The notes below the pieces were generated by a model, which saw nothing but the letters and a program-made list of their open reading frames with translations, searched no databases and was not told the origin of the DNA. A stretch of 60,103 nt of DNA from Planctomycetaceae bacterium (lineage in GTDB: Bacteria > Planctomycetota > Planctomycetia > Planctomycetales > Planctomycetaceae). This document shows positions 17,059 through 26,332 of this stretch, piece after piece. Every line of letters begins with the position of its first letter. Within the stretch, counting starts at the first letter, position 1. A program made the translations under genes and the position numbers. The DNA is taken from contig JAKFWC010000008.1 of assembly GCA_021732975.1 (NCBI GenBank), positions 1-60,103 on the forward strand, read 5' to 3'.

Positions 17059-17535
17059 GTGAACGTCATTGAAGGTCGCCTGATCACGGGGGATGACCGC
17101 TTCGCGATTATCGTGTCGCGGTTTAATGAGCTGATTACGTCGCGCCTGCTGGAAGGTGCCATCGACACCCTTTGCCGGCATGGTTCGGATCGTGCGAATC
17201 TCACGGTCGTGCACGTTCCCGGCTCGTTTGAAATCCCGCTGGTTGCCGATCGGTTGGCTCAGAGTGGCAAATTCCAGGCGGTGATCTGTCTCGGGGCGGT
17301 GATTCAGGGCGAAACGACACACCACGAGTACATCAACCACCAGGTTGCTGCGGGGATCATGCAAGCCGGCCAAGCGAGCCAGATTCCGGTCTCATTTGGC
17401 GTGTTGACGTGTCCGACAATGGAACACGCGCTGGATCGCGCCGGGGGGAAAGCGGGCAACAAAGGGGTGGAAGCGGCCCTCGCCGCGATTGAGATGGTGG
17501 ACGTGCTGCGCCGCCTTGCGTCCGCAGGATTGTGA
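17059..17535 (+). CDS. ribH: 6,7-dimethyl-8-ribityllumazine synthase
   Basis: A 158-residue lumazine synthase, which condenses 5-amino-6-ribitylaminouracil with 3,4-dihydroxy-2-butanone 4-phosphate in riboflavin synthesis. The family signature is clear: [34 protein letters not shown] with catalytic His88, and [24 protein letters not shown] for phosphate and subunit contacts. Length and C-terminus are normal. The GTG at 17059 follows AAGGA by 9 bases. Other riboflavin genes are not nearby; htpG starts 139 bases downstream. Confidence 0.97.
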   Translation: MNVIEGRLITGDDRFAIIVSRFNELITSRLLEGAIDTLCRHGSDRANLTVVHVPGSFEIPLVADRLAQSGKFQAVICLGAVIQGETTHHEYINHQVAAGIMQAGQASQIPVSFGVLTCPTMEHALDRAGGKAGNKGVEAALAAIEMVDVLRRLASAGL

Positions 17536-17673
17536 TCATTCTTTGCTTGCGCTTTGCAGATCCCAGAGGTCGCGAGCTCCGGGACTCTCAAAACGCGATG
17601 GCGCGCGCCTTGCTAATAGGGGCGTTGTGCGCGTCCCGCCTGCCAATTTGACAGTTGTTCAAGGGATGTTGAA

Positions 17674-19557
17674 ATGACCACTGCCGCCACACCCGAAGCG
17701 TTTTCCTTCCAGGCGGAAATCTCCCAGCTTCTGCACATTCTCTCGCACTCACTCTACCAGAACCGCGAAATCGCGCTGCGGGAACTGGTTTCCAATGCGT
17801 CCGATGCCCTGAACAAACTGCGTCACATTCAGCTCACCCACGAGCAATACCGTGACGACCAACCGCTGACGATCACGCTCGTTCCGGACAAAGAAGCCAA
17901 GACGCTCACGATCCAGGACAACGGTATCGGTCTGACGCGCGATGAGCTGATCCAGAACCTCGGCACCATTGCCCACAGCGGTTCGAAGGAGTTCCTGACG
18001 AAACTCGCCGACAACGCCAAGGGCGATCTGTCGCTGATTGGTCAATTCGGCGTCGGGTTCTACTCCGCGTTCATGCTCGCCGACAACGTCGAGGTCATCA
18101 CGCGGTCCTATCAGGAAACGACCGGCTGGAAATGGGAATCCGACGGCAGTGGCCGTTTCACCGTTGAACCCGTCGAAGGGGATGTTCCGCGCGGGGCGCA
18201 GATTCGCTTGCACCTGAAGGCCGATCTCGAAGAGTTCCTCGAACCGTTCCGTCTGAAAGGGATCATTCGCCGGTATTCGACGTTCGTGCCTTATCCGGTG
18301 CAGTTGGAAGGCGAGCAACTCAACAGCCAAAGCCCGATCTGGGTGGAGCCGAAGGATCAGATCACCGCCGAGCAGTATGACGGTTTCTATCAGTGGCTGT
18401 CGCACCGGAGCACCGAGAAACCGCTGTGGCATTTGCACCTGTCGTCGGACTATCCGCTGCAGTTCCAGTCGATTCTTTACTGTCCTGCGTCCAACATGGA
18501 GTTGATGGGCTTCGGCCGCATGGAGCACGGCATTCATCTGTGTGCCAAGCGAATTCTGGTGCAGCCGGATAACAACGATCTGCTGCCGGAATACCTGCAC
18601 TTCATGTACGGCTTGGTCGATTCCGCGGATCTGCCGTTGAACGTCTCGCGTGAGACATTGCAGGATCATCAGGTCATTCCGAAGCTGAAGAAAGTCCTCA
18701 CCAAGAAGGTGCTCGACCATCTTGCCGGGATGTCCGAAGAACAGCCGGAGCAGTACCGCAAGTTCATCGATCAATTCGGCTCGATCCTGCGGACAGGCGT
18801 CAGTTCCGACTGGGAAAACCGCGAGAAAATCGCCGGATTGCTGCGGTTCCATAGCACCTACGGTGACGACCGCGCCGCGGTGATTTCGCTCGACGATTAC
18901 AGCAAGCGGGCTGCCGAAGGTCAGACGCAGATTTACTACCTGACTGGCTTGCAGCGCGATGCGCTGGCAAAGCATCCGCGTCTGGCTGCCTTCCAGAAGC
19001 GCAATCTGGAAGTGCTGCTGCTCGATGATCCGATCGATGAATACGCGCTCGCCCAACTCGGCGAGTACAAGGAGAAGAAGCTCGTTTCGATCGACTCCGC
19101 CGATGTGAGTTTTCCGTCGTCCACCGACCCGGTCGATGAAGACCTGCCACCGCCGCCGAAAGATTTGCCGCGCGTGATCGAACTCTTCCGCGGGGCACTC
19201 GGCGACAAAGTCACCGATGTTAAAGAGACATCGAAGCTCACGGACGCCCCCTGCACGCTCACCAACGCCGAGGGCGGGTATAGTCGGTTGTTGCAGACGG
19301 TGATCAGCCAACAGATGAAAGAGTTCCCGCGATCGAAGCCGGTCTTTGAAGTGAATCCGCGCTCGGGGCTGATTCGGCGGTTGGCGGAACTCTCGGTGAA
19401 TTCCGCCAACGACGATTTCATCCGGAACTGTGCGCTGCAATTGTTCGCCGGTGCCCAACTCCTCGACGGTCTCAACCCCGACCCGCAAGAGACCGCGACT
19501 CGCATGCAACAGTTCATGGAAGAACTCGCTGAGACGAAGACGACGATCATCGTGTGA
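17674..19557 (+). CDS. htpG: Molecular chaperone HtpG (Hsp90)
   Basis: A 627-residue cytosolic Hsp90 with all three domains. The N-terminal GHKL ATPase shows NREIALRELVSNASDALNK, DNGIGLTRDEL and GQFGVGFYSAFM. The middle domain includes PLNVSRETLQDH with the catalytic-loop Arg. The C-terminal dimerisation domain is present to the end. Length matches the bacterial family. The ATG at 17674 follows AAGGGATGTTGAA. A palindromic repeat starts 13 bases after the stop and could act as an RNA 3' end. Confidence 0.97.
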   Translation: MTTAATPEAFSFQAEISQLLHILSHSLYQNREIALRELVSNASDALNKLRHIQLTHEQYRDDQPLTITLVPDKEAKTLTIQDNGIGLTRDELIQNLGTIAHSGSKEFLTKLADNAKGDLSLIGQFGVGFYSAFMLADNVEVITRSYQETTGWKWESDGSGRFTVEPVEGDVPRGAQIRLHLKADLEEFLEPFRLKGIIRRYSTFVPYPVQLEGEQLNSQSPIWVEPKDQITAEQYDGFYQWLSHRSTEKPLWHLHLSSDYPLQFQSILYCPASNMELMGFGRMEHGIHLCAKRILVQPDNNDLLPEYLHFMYGLVDSADLPLNVSRETLQDHQVIPKLKKVLTKKVLDHLAGMSEEQPEQYRKFIDQFGSILRTGVSSDWENREKIAGLLRFHSTYGDDRAAVISLDDYSKRAAEGQTQIYYLTGLQRDALAKHPRLAAFQKRNLEVLLLDDPIDEYALAQLGEYKEKKLVSIDSADVSFPSSTDPVDEDLPPPPKDLPRVIELFRGALGDKVTDVKETSKLTDAPCTLTNAEGGYSRLLQTVISQQMKEFPRSKPVFEVNPRSGLIRRLAELSVNSANDDFIRNCALQLFAGAQLLDGLNPDPQETATRMQQFMEELAETKTTIIV

Positions 19558-19570
19558 TGGGATGGCTGGG

Positions 19571-19648
19571 TTTGTGAGCGGCAAGGCGCTTGCCGCCGGT
19601 TCTTCCATTATGAAATACACCGGCGGCTAGCGCCTTGCCGCTCACAAA
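19571..19648. repeat. Long inverted repeat, GTGAGC-GCAAGG family, copy 1
   Basis: Arms 19571-19599 and 19620-19648 are 29-base reverse complements with one mismatch (GTGAGCGGCAAGGCGCT core). The loop is 20 bases. It lies directly downstream of htpG. The rest of the 311-base gap to 19868 holds no recognisable gene. A related copy is at 33851-33915. Confidence 0.9.
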
Positions 19649-19868
19649 ATCTCACCCATGAGCTCCGTGCGTGTTGCCGAAATGCCCCATCGACCTACGT
19701 CGATCAGAGCTGGTACGCGATTTTCCGGGAACTCATTCCGCTTTCACTCAATCCGGTTGTGACGGCTCAGCGGAATGGTAGAACTGTCAACGTGGCCAAT
19801 CGTCGGTTCGTTATGAATCCGGCATAACCGTTACGACAATACTTACCGACATTCCGAGACGTTGCATC

Positions 19869-22091
19869 ATGTCCTTGTGGTCGTCGTTTCTTCGTCGGTC
19901 GCAATCGGCTTTGCTCAGCCGTGTGCATATCACTGCGGCGGGCAAGTCCATGTCGCGGACCATCAACCGCACCGGCGTCTTCCTGAAGAAGCAACTCTGG
20001 GTCTTTCCCATCATCGCCGCGGTGGTGTTGGCCATCGTCGGTGTGAGCACGCGGACGACCATCGAATCGCTGATGCGGCAGAATCTCCATTCGCAACTGG
20101 AGACGCTGCTCGATGTCGAAACAGCGATGCTCGAAACCTGGATCAATGTCCAAACGGCCAATGCTTCCAGCCAAGCGAACAATCCCACGATTCGCGGGCA
20201 CGTCTACCAGTTGCTCGAAGCGGTCGATCCCACCGCAGAAAATCCTGTCCCCTTAGCAGGATTGAAACTTCATGCACAATTACAAAAGGATCTCGCGCCG
20301 GCGCTGTCGGCGGGCGATTACTTCGGCTATTTCGTCGCCGACAAATCGAAGCGGATTCTTTCGGCCTCCAATGCGGAATTGATCGGCCAGAAGGATATCC
20401 CTGAATACGACGGTCCGATTTCTCACGCGCTGGAAGGCGAACCGACCATCTCTGTGCCGTATGCCAGCGTGATCATGACGCGCGATGATAGCGGGAAAGT
20501 GCGGACCGGCGTGCCGACGATGTTCGTCTGTGCTCCCGTGCGTGATGCCAGCTTTCAAGTGGTGGCGGTGCTGGCGATGCGAATTCGTCCGGACCGGGAA
20601 TTTACGCGAATTCTGCAACTCGGGCGGTTCGGAAGAACGGGTGAGACCTATGCGTTCGACATCAATGGGCGGATGGTCTCGAACAGTCGCTTTGATGAGG
20701 AACTGATTCTGCTGGGACTCATCACGGATGAAGAAAATGCCCGTTCGATCCTGAATATGAGCCTCCGCGATCCGGGCGGCAACCTTTCCGAAGGATTCCG
20801 TCCGACGAAACGCCGTCATGAATTGCCCCTGACGAAAATGGCCAAGGCGGCGGTCAGCGGCGAGTCCGGCATTGATGTCGAAGGCTACCGGGATTACCGC
20901 GGCGTGGATGTGATCGGGGCGTGGAAATGGTTGCCGAAGTACAAAATGGGCATTGCGACCGAGATCGACAGCGTCGAAGCCTTTCGTCCCGTCGTGATTC
21001 TCCGCTGGGCCTTCTGGGGATTATTCATTCTCCTGGGAATCTCAGCTTTGGTGATTTTTGTGTTCACCGTGATGAATGCCCGCCTGCAGCGCGAAGCCCA
21101 GAAGGCGGCCGTTGCGGCGAAAAAACTGGGGCAATATCGCCTCGAAGAAAAGCTCGGTTCCGGCGGAATGGGGATTGTCTACAAAGGCTATCACGCCGTG
21201 CTGCGGAGACCGACGGCCATCAAGATGCTGCATGTCGAGAAGGTCAACGACAGTTCCATCGAGCGCTTCGAGCGCGAGGTACAGATCACCTGCCAGTTGA
21301 ACAATCCGCACACCGTCGCCGTGTATGACTTCGGCCGGACCGATGAGGGCGTGTTCTACTATGCGATGGAATACCTCGACGGCATCGATCTGCAGTCGCT
21401 CGTCGAAAAGTACGGTCCACTGCCGGAATCGCGCGTGATCCACATTCTGACGCAGGTCTGCGGCTCATTGTATGAAGCCCATTCGCAGGGGTTAGTCCAT
21501 CGCGACATCAAACCGGCGAACATCATGCTCAACCGCCGGGGCGGCGAACCCGATGTGGTGAAGGTGCTTGACTTCGGCCTCGTCAAAGCCCTCGATGAAG
21601 GGCAGCAGGCCGGACTCACCGCCGCGAACGGTCTGACGGGCACGCCGCTGTATATGTCCCCGGAAGCGATACAAACACCCAACGCGGTGGATGCCCGCAG
21701 CGATCTCTACGCGGTGGGTGCCACGGGGTACTTCCTGCTGACGGGCAAGCCGGTCTTCGATGCAACGAACATCGTCGAACTGTGTCATATGCACGTCGAT
21801 AAAACACCGGAGTCGCCCTCGCAACGAACGAGTAATCCGATTTCAGCTGATCTCGAAAGCGTCTTGCTGGGTTGCCTGGAGAAGTCCCGCGCTAAGCGAC
21901 CTCAGACGGCCCGCGAATTGTCTTTACGCCTCGAACGCTGCATGGCCGCCACCGCCTGGTCGATTGAAGAAGCCGACGATTGGTGGAGCCGCCATGATCG
22001 AGGCGTGGCGGTTGTCGTCAGCGAAGCGTCTCCATCCATCGCCGGTTCCGCATATGACCGGACCTATGTGGGCGGCAGCGTGGTCGAGTGA
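19869..22091 (+). CDS. Membrane Ser/Thr protein kinase with N-terminal Cache-type sensor
   Basis: A 740-residue protein in the order TM1 (about 44-62), extracytoplasmic dCache-like sensor (about 65-370), TM2 (about 378-402), then a Hanks-type kinase (about 422-690). The sensor shows GRTGETYAFDINGRMV and EGYRDYRGVDVIGAWKWL, typical of Cache domains. The kinase has the glycine loop GSGGMG, Lys452, HRDIKPAN (His544-Asp546), DFG (568-570) and MSPE in place of APE. Most bacterial kinases have the catalytic domain first and the sensor last, so this is the reverse order. A second start at Met28 (19950) would shorten the tail before TM1. A ligand such as an amino acid or organic acid is plausible but unproven. 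Confidence 0.9.
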   Translation: MSLWSSFLRRSQSALLSRVHITAAGKSMSRTINRTGVFLKKQLWVFPIIAAVVLAIVGVSTRTTIESLMRQNLHSQLETLLDVETAMLETWINVQTANASSQANNPTIRGHVYQLLEAVDPTAENPVPLAGLKLHAQLQKDLAPALSAGDYFGYFVADKSKRILSASNAELIGQKDIPEYDGPISHALEGEPTISVPYASVIMTRDDSGKVRTGVPTMFVCAPVRDASFQVVAVLAMRIRPDREFTRILQLGRFGRTGETYAFDINGRMVSNSRFDEELILLGLITDEENARSILNMSLRDPGGNLSEGFRPTKRRHELPLTKMAKAAVSGESGIDVEGYRDYRGVDVIGAWKWLPKYKMGIATEIDSVEAFRPVVILRWAFWGLFILLGISALVIFVFTVMNARLQREAQKAAVAAKKLGQYRLEEKLGSGGMGIVYKGYHAVLRRPTAIKMLHVEKVNDSSIERFEREVQITCQLNNPHTVAVYDFGRTDEGVFYYAMEYLDGIDLQSLVEKYGPLPESRVIHILTQVCGSLYEAHSQGLVHRDIKPANIMLNRRGGEPDVVKVLDFGLVKALDEGQQAGLTAANGLTGTPLYMSPEAIQTPNAVDARSDLYAVGATGYFLLTGKPVFDATNIVELCHMHVDKTPESPSQRTSNPISADLESVLLGCLEKSRAKRPQTARELSLRLERCMAATAWSIEEADDWWSRHDRGVAVVVSEASPSIAGSAYDRTYVGGSVVE

Positions 22092-22097
22092 TTTTGT

Positions 22098-22169
22098 CCG
22101 AGCCGCAACCGTCAGGAAGCGCGTTTCGTGGAACGTCAGTAGACGTGCTCCCTGACGGCCGCGGCTCGG
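22098..22169. repeat. Inverted repeat between two convergent genes
   Basis: Imperfect arms 22098-22120 (CCGAGCCGCAACCGTCAGG) and 22147-22169 form a stem of about 22 bp. They fill the gap between the kinase stop and the glutaminyl cyclase stop, so the structure could end transcription from both sides, though no T-run follows either arm. One arm-like segment (GCTCCCTCACGGTCGCGGCTC minus one base) recurs near 47000. Confidence 0.75.
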
Positions 22170-22176
22170 AAGGAGA

Positions 22177-22968
22177 TCATCGGCGTTTGACCACTTCGAC
22201 CTGGTACAGCTTCGGCCAATTCTTGCCGGTGACGTAGAGCTGTTTTTCTTTCGCGTCGTAGGCGATGCCGTTGAGGACGTGTTCACGGCTGGGGCGTTGT
22301 CGCGCGGGATAGAGGTTCGAGAGATCGATCCAGCCGAGGACTTCGCCGGTCTTGGGCGAGATGCGGGCGATGCGGTCTGAATACCAGATGTTCGCGTAGA
22401 TTTCGCCATCGACATATTCGAGTTCGTTCAGCTTATCAACGGCACCTTGCGAAGACCGCACCTGCACGCGGCGAACGACATCGAACTTGTCGAGCGAAAT
22501 GAATCGCAAGTATGACGTCCCGTCGCTGAGGATCAGTTCCTTGCCGTCGGTGGTGAGCCCCCAGCCTTCCCCCGAATAACGGAACGACGACTGCGGGGCG
22601 AGCGTCTCGCGGTCGTAAATGATGCCGAGCCGGTTCTTCCACGTGAGTTGAAAAATCTTGTTATCGACGAGCGTGATCCCTTCGCCGAAGTATTCCTGAT
22701 CGAGCGGGACGATCCGTTCCACGCGGCCGGTTTTCAGATCGACCTGCCGCAGACTGGAAGCCCCGAACGTGCCGGTCCCTTCGTAGAGAACACCATCGGC
22801 CATGATAAGGCCTTGCGAGAAGGCGTCGGGATCATGCGGATAACTGGCGATCACGCGGACGGTTTCCACCGGGGTCGATGTTAATCGCGGCAGCGCGGCG
22901 GCCAATCCCACCGCGGCCCCAATCACCACCACCGTGACGACAATCCATGTCCGCCGGACCACTGACAT
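22177..22968 (-). CDS. Glutaminyl-peptide cyclotransferase (glutamine cyclotransferase family)
   Basis: A 263-residue protein of the plant/bacterial glutamine cyclotransferase family, a five-bladed beta propeller that forms N-terminal pyroglutamate. Family signatures are PHDPDAFSQGL, YEGTGTFGASSLRQVDL, EYFGEGIT, LTWK and the C-terminal VLNGIAYDAKEKQLYVTGKNWPKLYQV. The start is set at 22968 because GAAGAGAG lies 9 bases upstream of that ATG; the ATG at 22977 touches the same site with no spacing. A single N-terminal hydrophobic helix (about 7-27) makes it an exported or membrane-anchored enzyme. It reads toward the kinase and away from rho. Confidence 0.9.
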   Translation of the reverse strand: MSVVRRTWIVVTVVVIGAAVGLAAALPRLTSTPVETVRVIASYPHDPDAFSQGLIMADGVLYEGTGTFGASSLRQVDLKTGRVERIVPLDQEYFGEGITLVDNKIFQLTWKNRLGIIYDRETLAPQSSFRYSGEGWGLTTDGKELILSDGTSYLRFISLDKFDVVRRVQVRSSQGAVDKLNELEYVDGEIYANIWYSDRIARISPKTGEVLGWIDLSNLYPARQRPSREHVLNGIAYDAKEKQLYVTGKNWPKLYQVEVVKRR

Positions 22969-22989
22969 CACTGGCATCTCTCTTCGTAG

Positions 22990-23007
22990 GTCAGGCTCCC
23001 GCCTGAC
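22990..23007. repeat. Short hairpin repeat GTCAGGC-tccc-GCCTGAC
   Basis: A perfect 7-bp stem with a 4-base loop, located just upstream of the glutaminyl cyclase start. The related arms at 47032-47050 and 47114-47132 share GCAGGCTCCCGCCTGC, so it is one of a dispersed hairpin family. Confidence 0.8.
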
Positions 23008-23074
23008 GTTCTTTTGAACCCTGTGATACTGTGACAGGACTATCGGGGGGCGTCCAGCGGAATTGTGATGACGC

Positions 23075-23106
23075 AAAAAAGAGACCCAGGGACAGCAGTC
23101 CCTGGG
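23075..23106 (-). terminator. Intrinsic terminator downstream of rho
   Basis: On the minus strand a perfect 9-bp stem (CCCAGGGAC/GTCCCTGGG, loop 4) is followed by TCTCTTTTTT. It lies about 40 bases after the rho stop. The stem also belongs to the GACCCA-TGGGCTTC hairpin family seen at 31507 and 49467. Confidence 0.8.
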
Positions 23107-23145
23107 CTTCTATTGAGATCAGAGATTTTCATCCCGTGACGATCG

Positions 23146-25068
23146 TTACATAATCGCCTTAATCTTGGCGAGGAAGTCGGCGTTCGTCGGGAACTTGCCG
23201 AGCGTCTTAATCAACTGCTCCATCGCTTCGACCGGTGGCAGTGAGATCAGGCTGCGACGCAACAGCGTCACCCCTTCCATGGTGGCCGGGTCGAGGATTT
23301 TTTCTTCGCGGCGCGTGCCCGACTTCGTGATGTCGATGGCGGGCCAGATGCGACGATCGGCGAGGTCGCGGCTGAGCACCATTTCCATGTTGCCCGTCCC
23401 TTTGAACTCTTGGAAGATCGCATCGTCCATGCGGCTGCCGGTGTCGATCAGGGCGGTTCCCACGACGGTGAGCGAACCCCCTTCTTCAAACTGGCGGGCC
23501 ATGCCGAACATCTTTTTGGGGATGTCCATCGCGCGGATATCAAGACCGCCCGTACCCGTTCGGCCCGAGTTGCTCCACTTGTTGAACGCCCGCGCGGTGC
23601 GGGTGATGCTGTCGAGGAGCAGGAACACATCGCGACCGGCTTCGGTCATCCGCTTGGCCCGCTCGAACACGAGTTGACTGACGCGGATATGGCTTTCGAC
23701 TTCGCGATCGAGCGACGAGGCGATGACTTCGCCCCGCACCCGGCGTTTCATCTCGGTCACCTCTTCCGGGCGTTCGTCGATCAGCAGAACGATGAGGTAC
23801 ACCTCGGGATGGTTCTTGCTGACGGCGTCCGCAATTTCCTGCAGCAACATCGTCTTGCCGGTTCGCGGCGGGGCCACGAGCAGCGCTCGCTGTCCCTTGC
23901 CGATCGGCGTCAGCAGGTCCATCACGCGCATTGTGACGGGCTGCGTGCCGGTTTCGAGCTTGATCTGCTGATGCGGCGTGATTGGCGTCAGTTCGTCGAA
24001 ACTACGCATCTGCTTGTAGTCTTCGACAGTCTTGCCTTCGATGGTATCGACTTGCTTGAGCCGCGGACCTTGTCCCCGACCGCCGGCGACCATTTCACCG
24101 GTGATGAGCAAGCCTTCCCGCAGTGAGAATTTCTCAATCAGCGAGCTGGAGACGAACGGATCGGTCTCTTGCGAGAAGTAACCGGCTTTCTGATCGCGCA
24201 GGAAACCGTACCCCTTCGGGTGGAGTTCCAGAATCCCCTGGACGGGAGTCGCGGGGCCTTCGGGACCACGGGGTTCGCGCGGTTCGTTCGAGTAGCCTTG
24301 TTGGTTGCCGTAGCCCCGTTGCGGAGGACCGTTGCGGCGTTGACCGTGTTGCGGTGGTCCACCTTGACGGAAGCGACCTTGTTGTCCGCCGCGCGGCATA
24401 CCGCCTTGCTGGTGACGCGGCGGATGACCGCCGTGCTGACCACCAGTGTGCTGACCGCCGCCCTGTTGACCGACGGGGCCGCCGGTCGGGGGGCCACCTT
24501 CATAACCGCCGCGACCACGTCGGCGTCGACGACGGCGGGGGCCCCCATCACCGCCGGGTTCACCGGAGGCAGGAGCCGGGCCGTTGGAGAATTCGTCATT
24601 GCCCCCTTCGGCGCGTTCGGCGGTCTGATTCGACAGCAGATCGCCACCGAAATCGTCCGGAGCCGCCGTCATGCTGCGGGACACGCTGAAATCGGATGAC
24701 GGAGCGGGAGTGCTGGGGGCCGACGGTTCCGGAAGGACATATCCGACCGGCACCGGTTCGTCTGGTTCCACGACGCGTGGCGTGCGTGCGGCACGCGGCG
24801 CGCCTCGCTGAGCCGTGCGACCGCGGGGCGGGCGTGGCCGGGGCGGTGCTTCAAAGTCCATGTCGTCGACCGTCGGCGGACGTTCGTATTCTTCGCGAGC
24901 CGCAGCGGCTTCCTCGAAGGCTTCTTCGATCACCGGGCGGACCGGTTGCGACGCCACTTCCGGAGTGACATCGTTCGATCCATTCGCTTCGGGAGCGACT
25001 CCTTCCGTCGCTTTGGGACGACGGGGACGGGGGGTCCGCTTGGGAGTGCTCGATCCCTTTTCAGCCAT
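23146..25068 (-). CDS. rho: Transcription termination factor Rho with long disordered N-terminal extension
   Basis: A 640-residue Rho, against about 420 in E. coli. Residues 1-275 are low complexity: first acidic/Pro/Arg (1-150), then a poly-Arg run (178-184) and a Gly/Gln/Arg/His-rich stretch (185-265). Residues about 277-345 form the cold-shock-like RNA-binding domain (LELHPKGYGFLRD), and 355-640 the RecA-type ATPase with Walker A APPRTGKT (399-406), Walker B LLLDSITR (483-490) and the Q/R-loop region GGLDIRAMD. All catalytic parts are intact, so it should be an active hexameric RNA translocase. The N-terminal region resembles RGG/prion-like RNA-binding tails and may drive condensation or extra RNA contacts. 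The gene ends at an intrinsic terminator. Confidence 0.96.
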   Translation of the reverse strand: MAEKGSSTPKRTPRPRRPKATEGVAPEANGSNDVTPEVASQPVRPVIEEAFEEAAAAREEYERPPTVDDMDFEAPPRPRPPRGRTAQRGAPRAARTPRVVEPDEPVPVGYVLPEPSAPSTPAPSSDFSVSRSMTAAPDDFGGDLLSNQTAERAEGGNDEFSNGPAPASGEPGGDGGPRRRRRRRGRGGYEGGPPTGGPVGQQGGGQHTGGQHGGHPPRHQQGGMPRGGQQGRFRQGGPPQHGQRRNGPPQRGYGNQQGYSNEPREPRGPEGPATPVQGILELHPKGYGFLRDQKAGYFSQETDPFVSSSLIEKFSLREGLLITGEMVAGGRGQGPRLKQVDTIEGKTVEDYKQMRSFDELTPITPHQQIKLETGTQPVTMRVMDLLTPIGKGQRALLVAPPRTGKTMLLQEIADAVSKNHPEVYLIVLLIDERPEEVTEMKRRVRGEVIASSLDREVESHIRVSQLVFERAKRMTEAGRDVFLLLDSITRTARAFNKWSNSGRTGTGGLDIRAMDIPKKMFGMARQFEEGGSLTVVGTALIDTGSRMDDAIFQEFKGTGNMEMVLSRDLADRRIWPAIDITKSGTRREEKILDPATMEGVTLLRRSLISLPPVEAMEQLIKTLGKFPTNADFLAKIKAIM

Positions 25069-26332
25069 GCGCTAGTTCCATGTTCGGCAAATTGAGGTGT
25101 GTTGGCAGCGGTGTCATTCAGAGACACCCGTTGTCAGTGGGGGCAGCGACGAGCCCGGTCGCCAAAGAAAGTCGGGGCCCACGGAAAGGGGAAACGTCGA
25201 AGTTCGTTGCGTGAGAACGGAACCGCGGCCGGGCGGGGTTTCCCTTTGCTGAAGAGGCACGGCGACGGGAGCGGGGACCAGCCGATGGCTGGTCCAAACT
25301 CTTTCTCGCCGGCGATCAACAGAAAACGCCAAGACCACAATTCCACAAGGAAATCACGAACGCTCATTTGCGACAGAAAACACAACGTGACTCTGGATCG
25401 GTTTCGATCCCCAAGGTTTATACGGAACAACCACCCCGCAGAGGGGCAACAGTCCGCCGGATGTCAGCACTCGGTTCCTGAACAGGCCTCTTGCCTGCGG
25501 GGGGTGCGAAACAAATCCTGTTGAGAATACGTTGTCGAAACCGCCCGCTCTCGATGACCCTTCAATCCTGAAGGGTGGCCGCCTTGCGACTGTCTGACCC
25601 TGAAGCTGTTCTTCAAGCGTCAAAACAGAGGGAAAGAGCGATGCCAGCGAGCCTTACGTCGCCAAACGAACGCCACAACATCGGACGTCGTATCCGGTTT
25701 CACCATCGACCGCACGTCGGAGCGCAACTCCTTGTTTAGCCTGAAATTCTGGCCAACCAGTTCGTGTTGTCGCGAAGTGAAACCAACTCTTCCGTTCAAC
25801 GCATTCTGCAGATCAGCCGAATCGCTCATTCCTGACGGGAAGAGAAGTTGTCGATCCCGCATTCGAGTGGAACATTGGCTGTCAGACCACACCACTCGAA
25901 GGAAGGACTTCCGTCTCCGTTGAGGAAGGAACTCAGCCCGGGGACACTCCTATCAGATCGCCTCGTCAACGGGTCTCACTCGGGGAAACCACAAGGAACA
26001 CGAGGCGAAAAAGAGTGCCGCCGGAATCGAACCGCAAAGGCAGACCACGGAAAAGCATTCCGCGGAAGAGTCTGCCTGTATCATATCGAGTCCCGCTCCC
26101 CTGTCAATTGAAGTCTTTTCCTTCTTCATCGACTTTTCCTGATTCCCAGTCGGCGCTGGCTTCCTCCCCAATCGCGCCGGTAACGTGGGGCGAAACGAAA
26201 CGGGAAGAGCACAAACTCCGTCGCTTGCGTTTCGCGGACATCCACGCCCGCAGCGTTCAATTCTGCTCTCGGTATTCCGTCTGAACGTTTCTCCCGCACT
26301 CTCCAGACATCATTTTTCGCCGGGTTAGGTTT
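25069..26332. other. 1.26 kb gap upstream of rho, possible long leader or RNA
   Basis: No open frame here carries a recognisable domain, a ribosome site or protein-like composition. Several hairpins are visible: GACCAGCC-gat-GGCTGGTC (25278-25296), GGATCG-gttt-CGATCC (25395-25410) and CCCTTCA-atcc-TGAAGGG (25558-25575). A longer one at 26038-26077 (AGGCAGAC pairing with GTCTGCCT) follows a GGAATCGAACC motif. I looked for RNase P, tmRNA and tRNA signatures and none fits. The gap lies between divergent genes, so promoters for both rho and the large amidohydrolase should be here. Confidence 0.5.

Noticed and set aside
17749..19620. 623-codon open frame antisense to htpG
   Set aside because: It mirrors htpG codon structure and has no recognisable domain; htpG is certain.
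25130..25200. Possible RNase P RNA (AAAGAAAGTCGGGGCCC segment)
   Set aside because: It resembles one P RNA box only loosely, and the other conserved boxes are not present downstream.
25099..25524. 141-codon open frame in the gap before rho
   Set aside because: The product is Arg/Ser/Gly/Asn-rich with no protein-like hydrophobic pattern; it looks like a chance frame in GC-rich DNA.
26006..26090. Possible tRNA or tmRNA on the minus strand
   Set aside because: GGTTCGATTCC resembles a T-arm, but the T-stem does not pair, there is no D-arm or anticodon stem and no acceptor stem or CCA.
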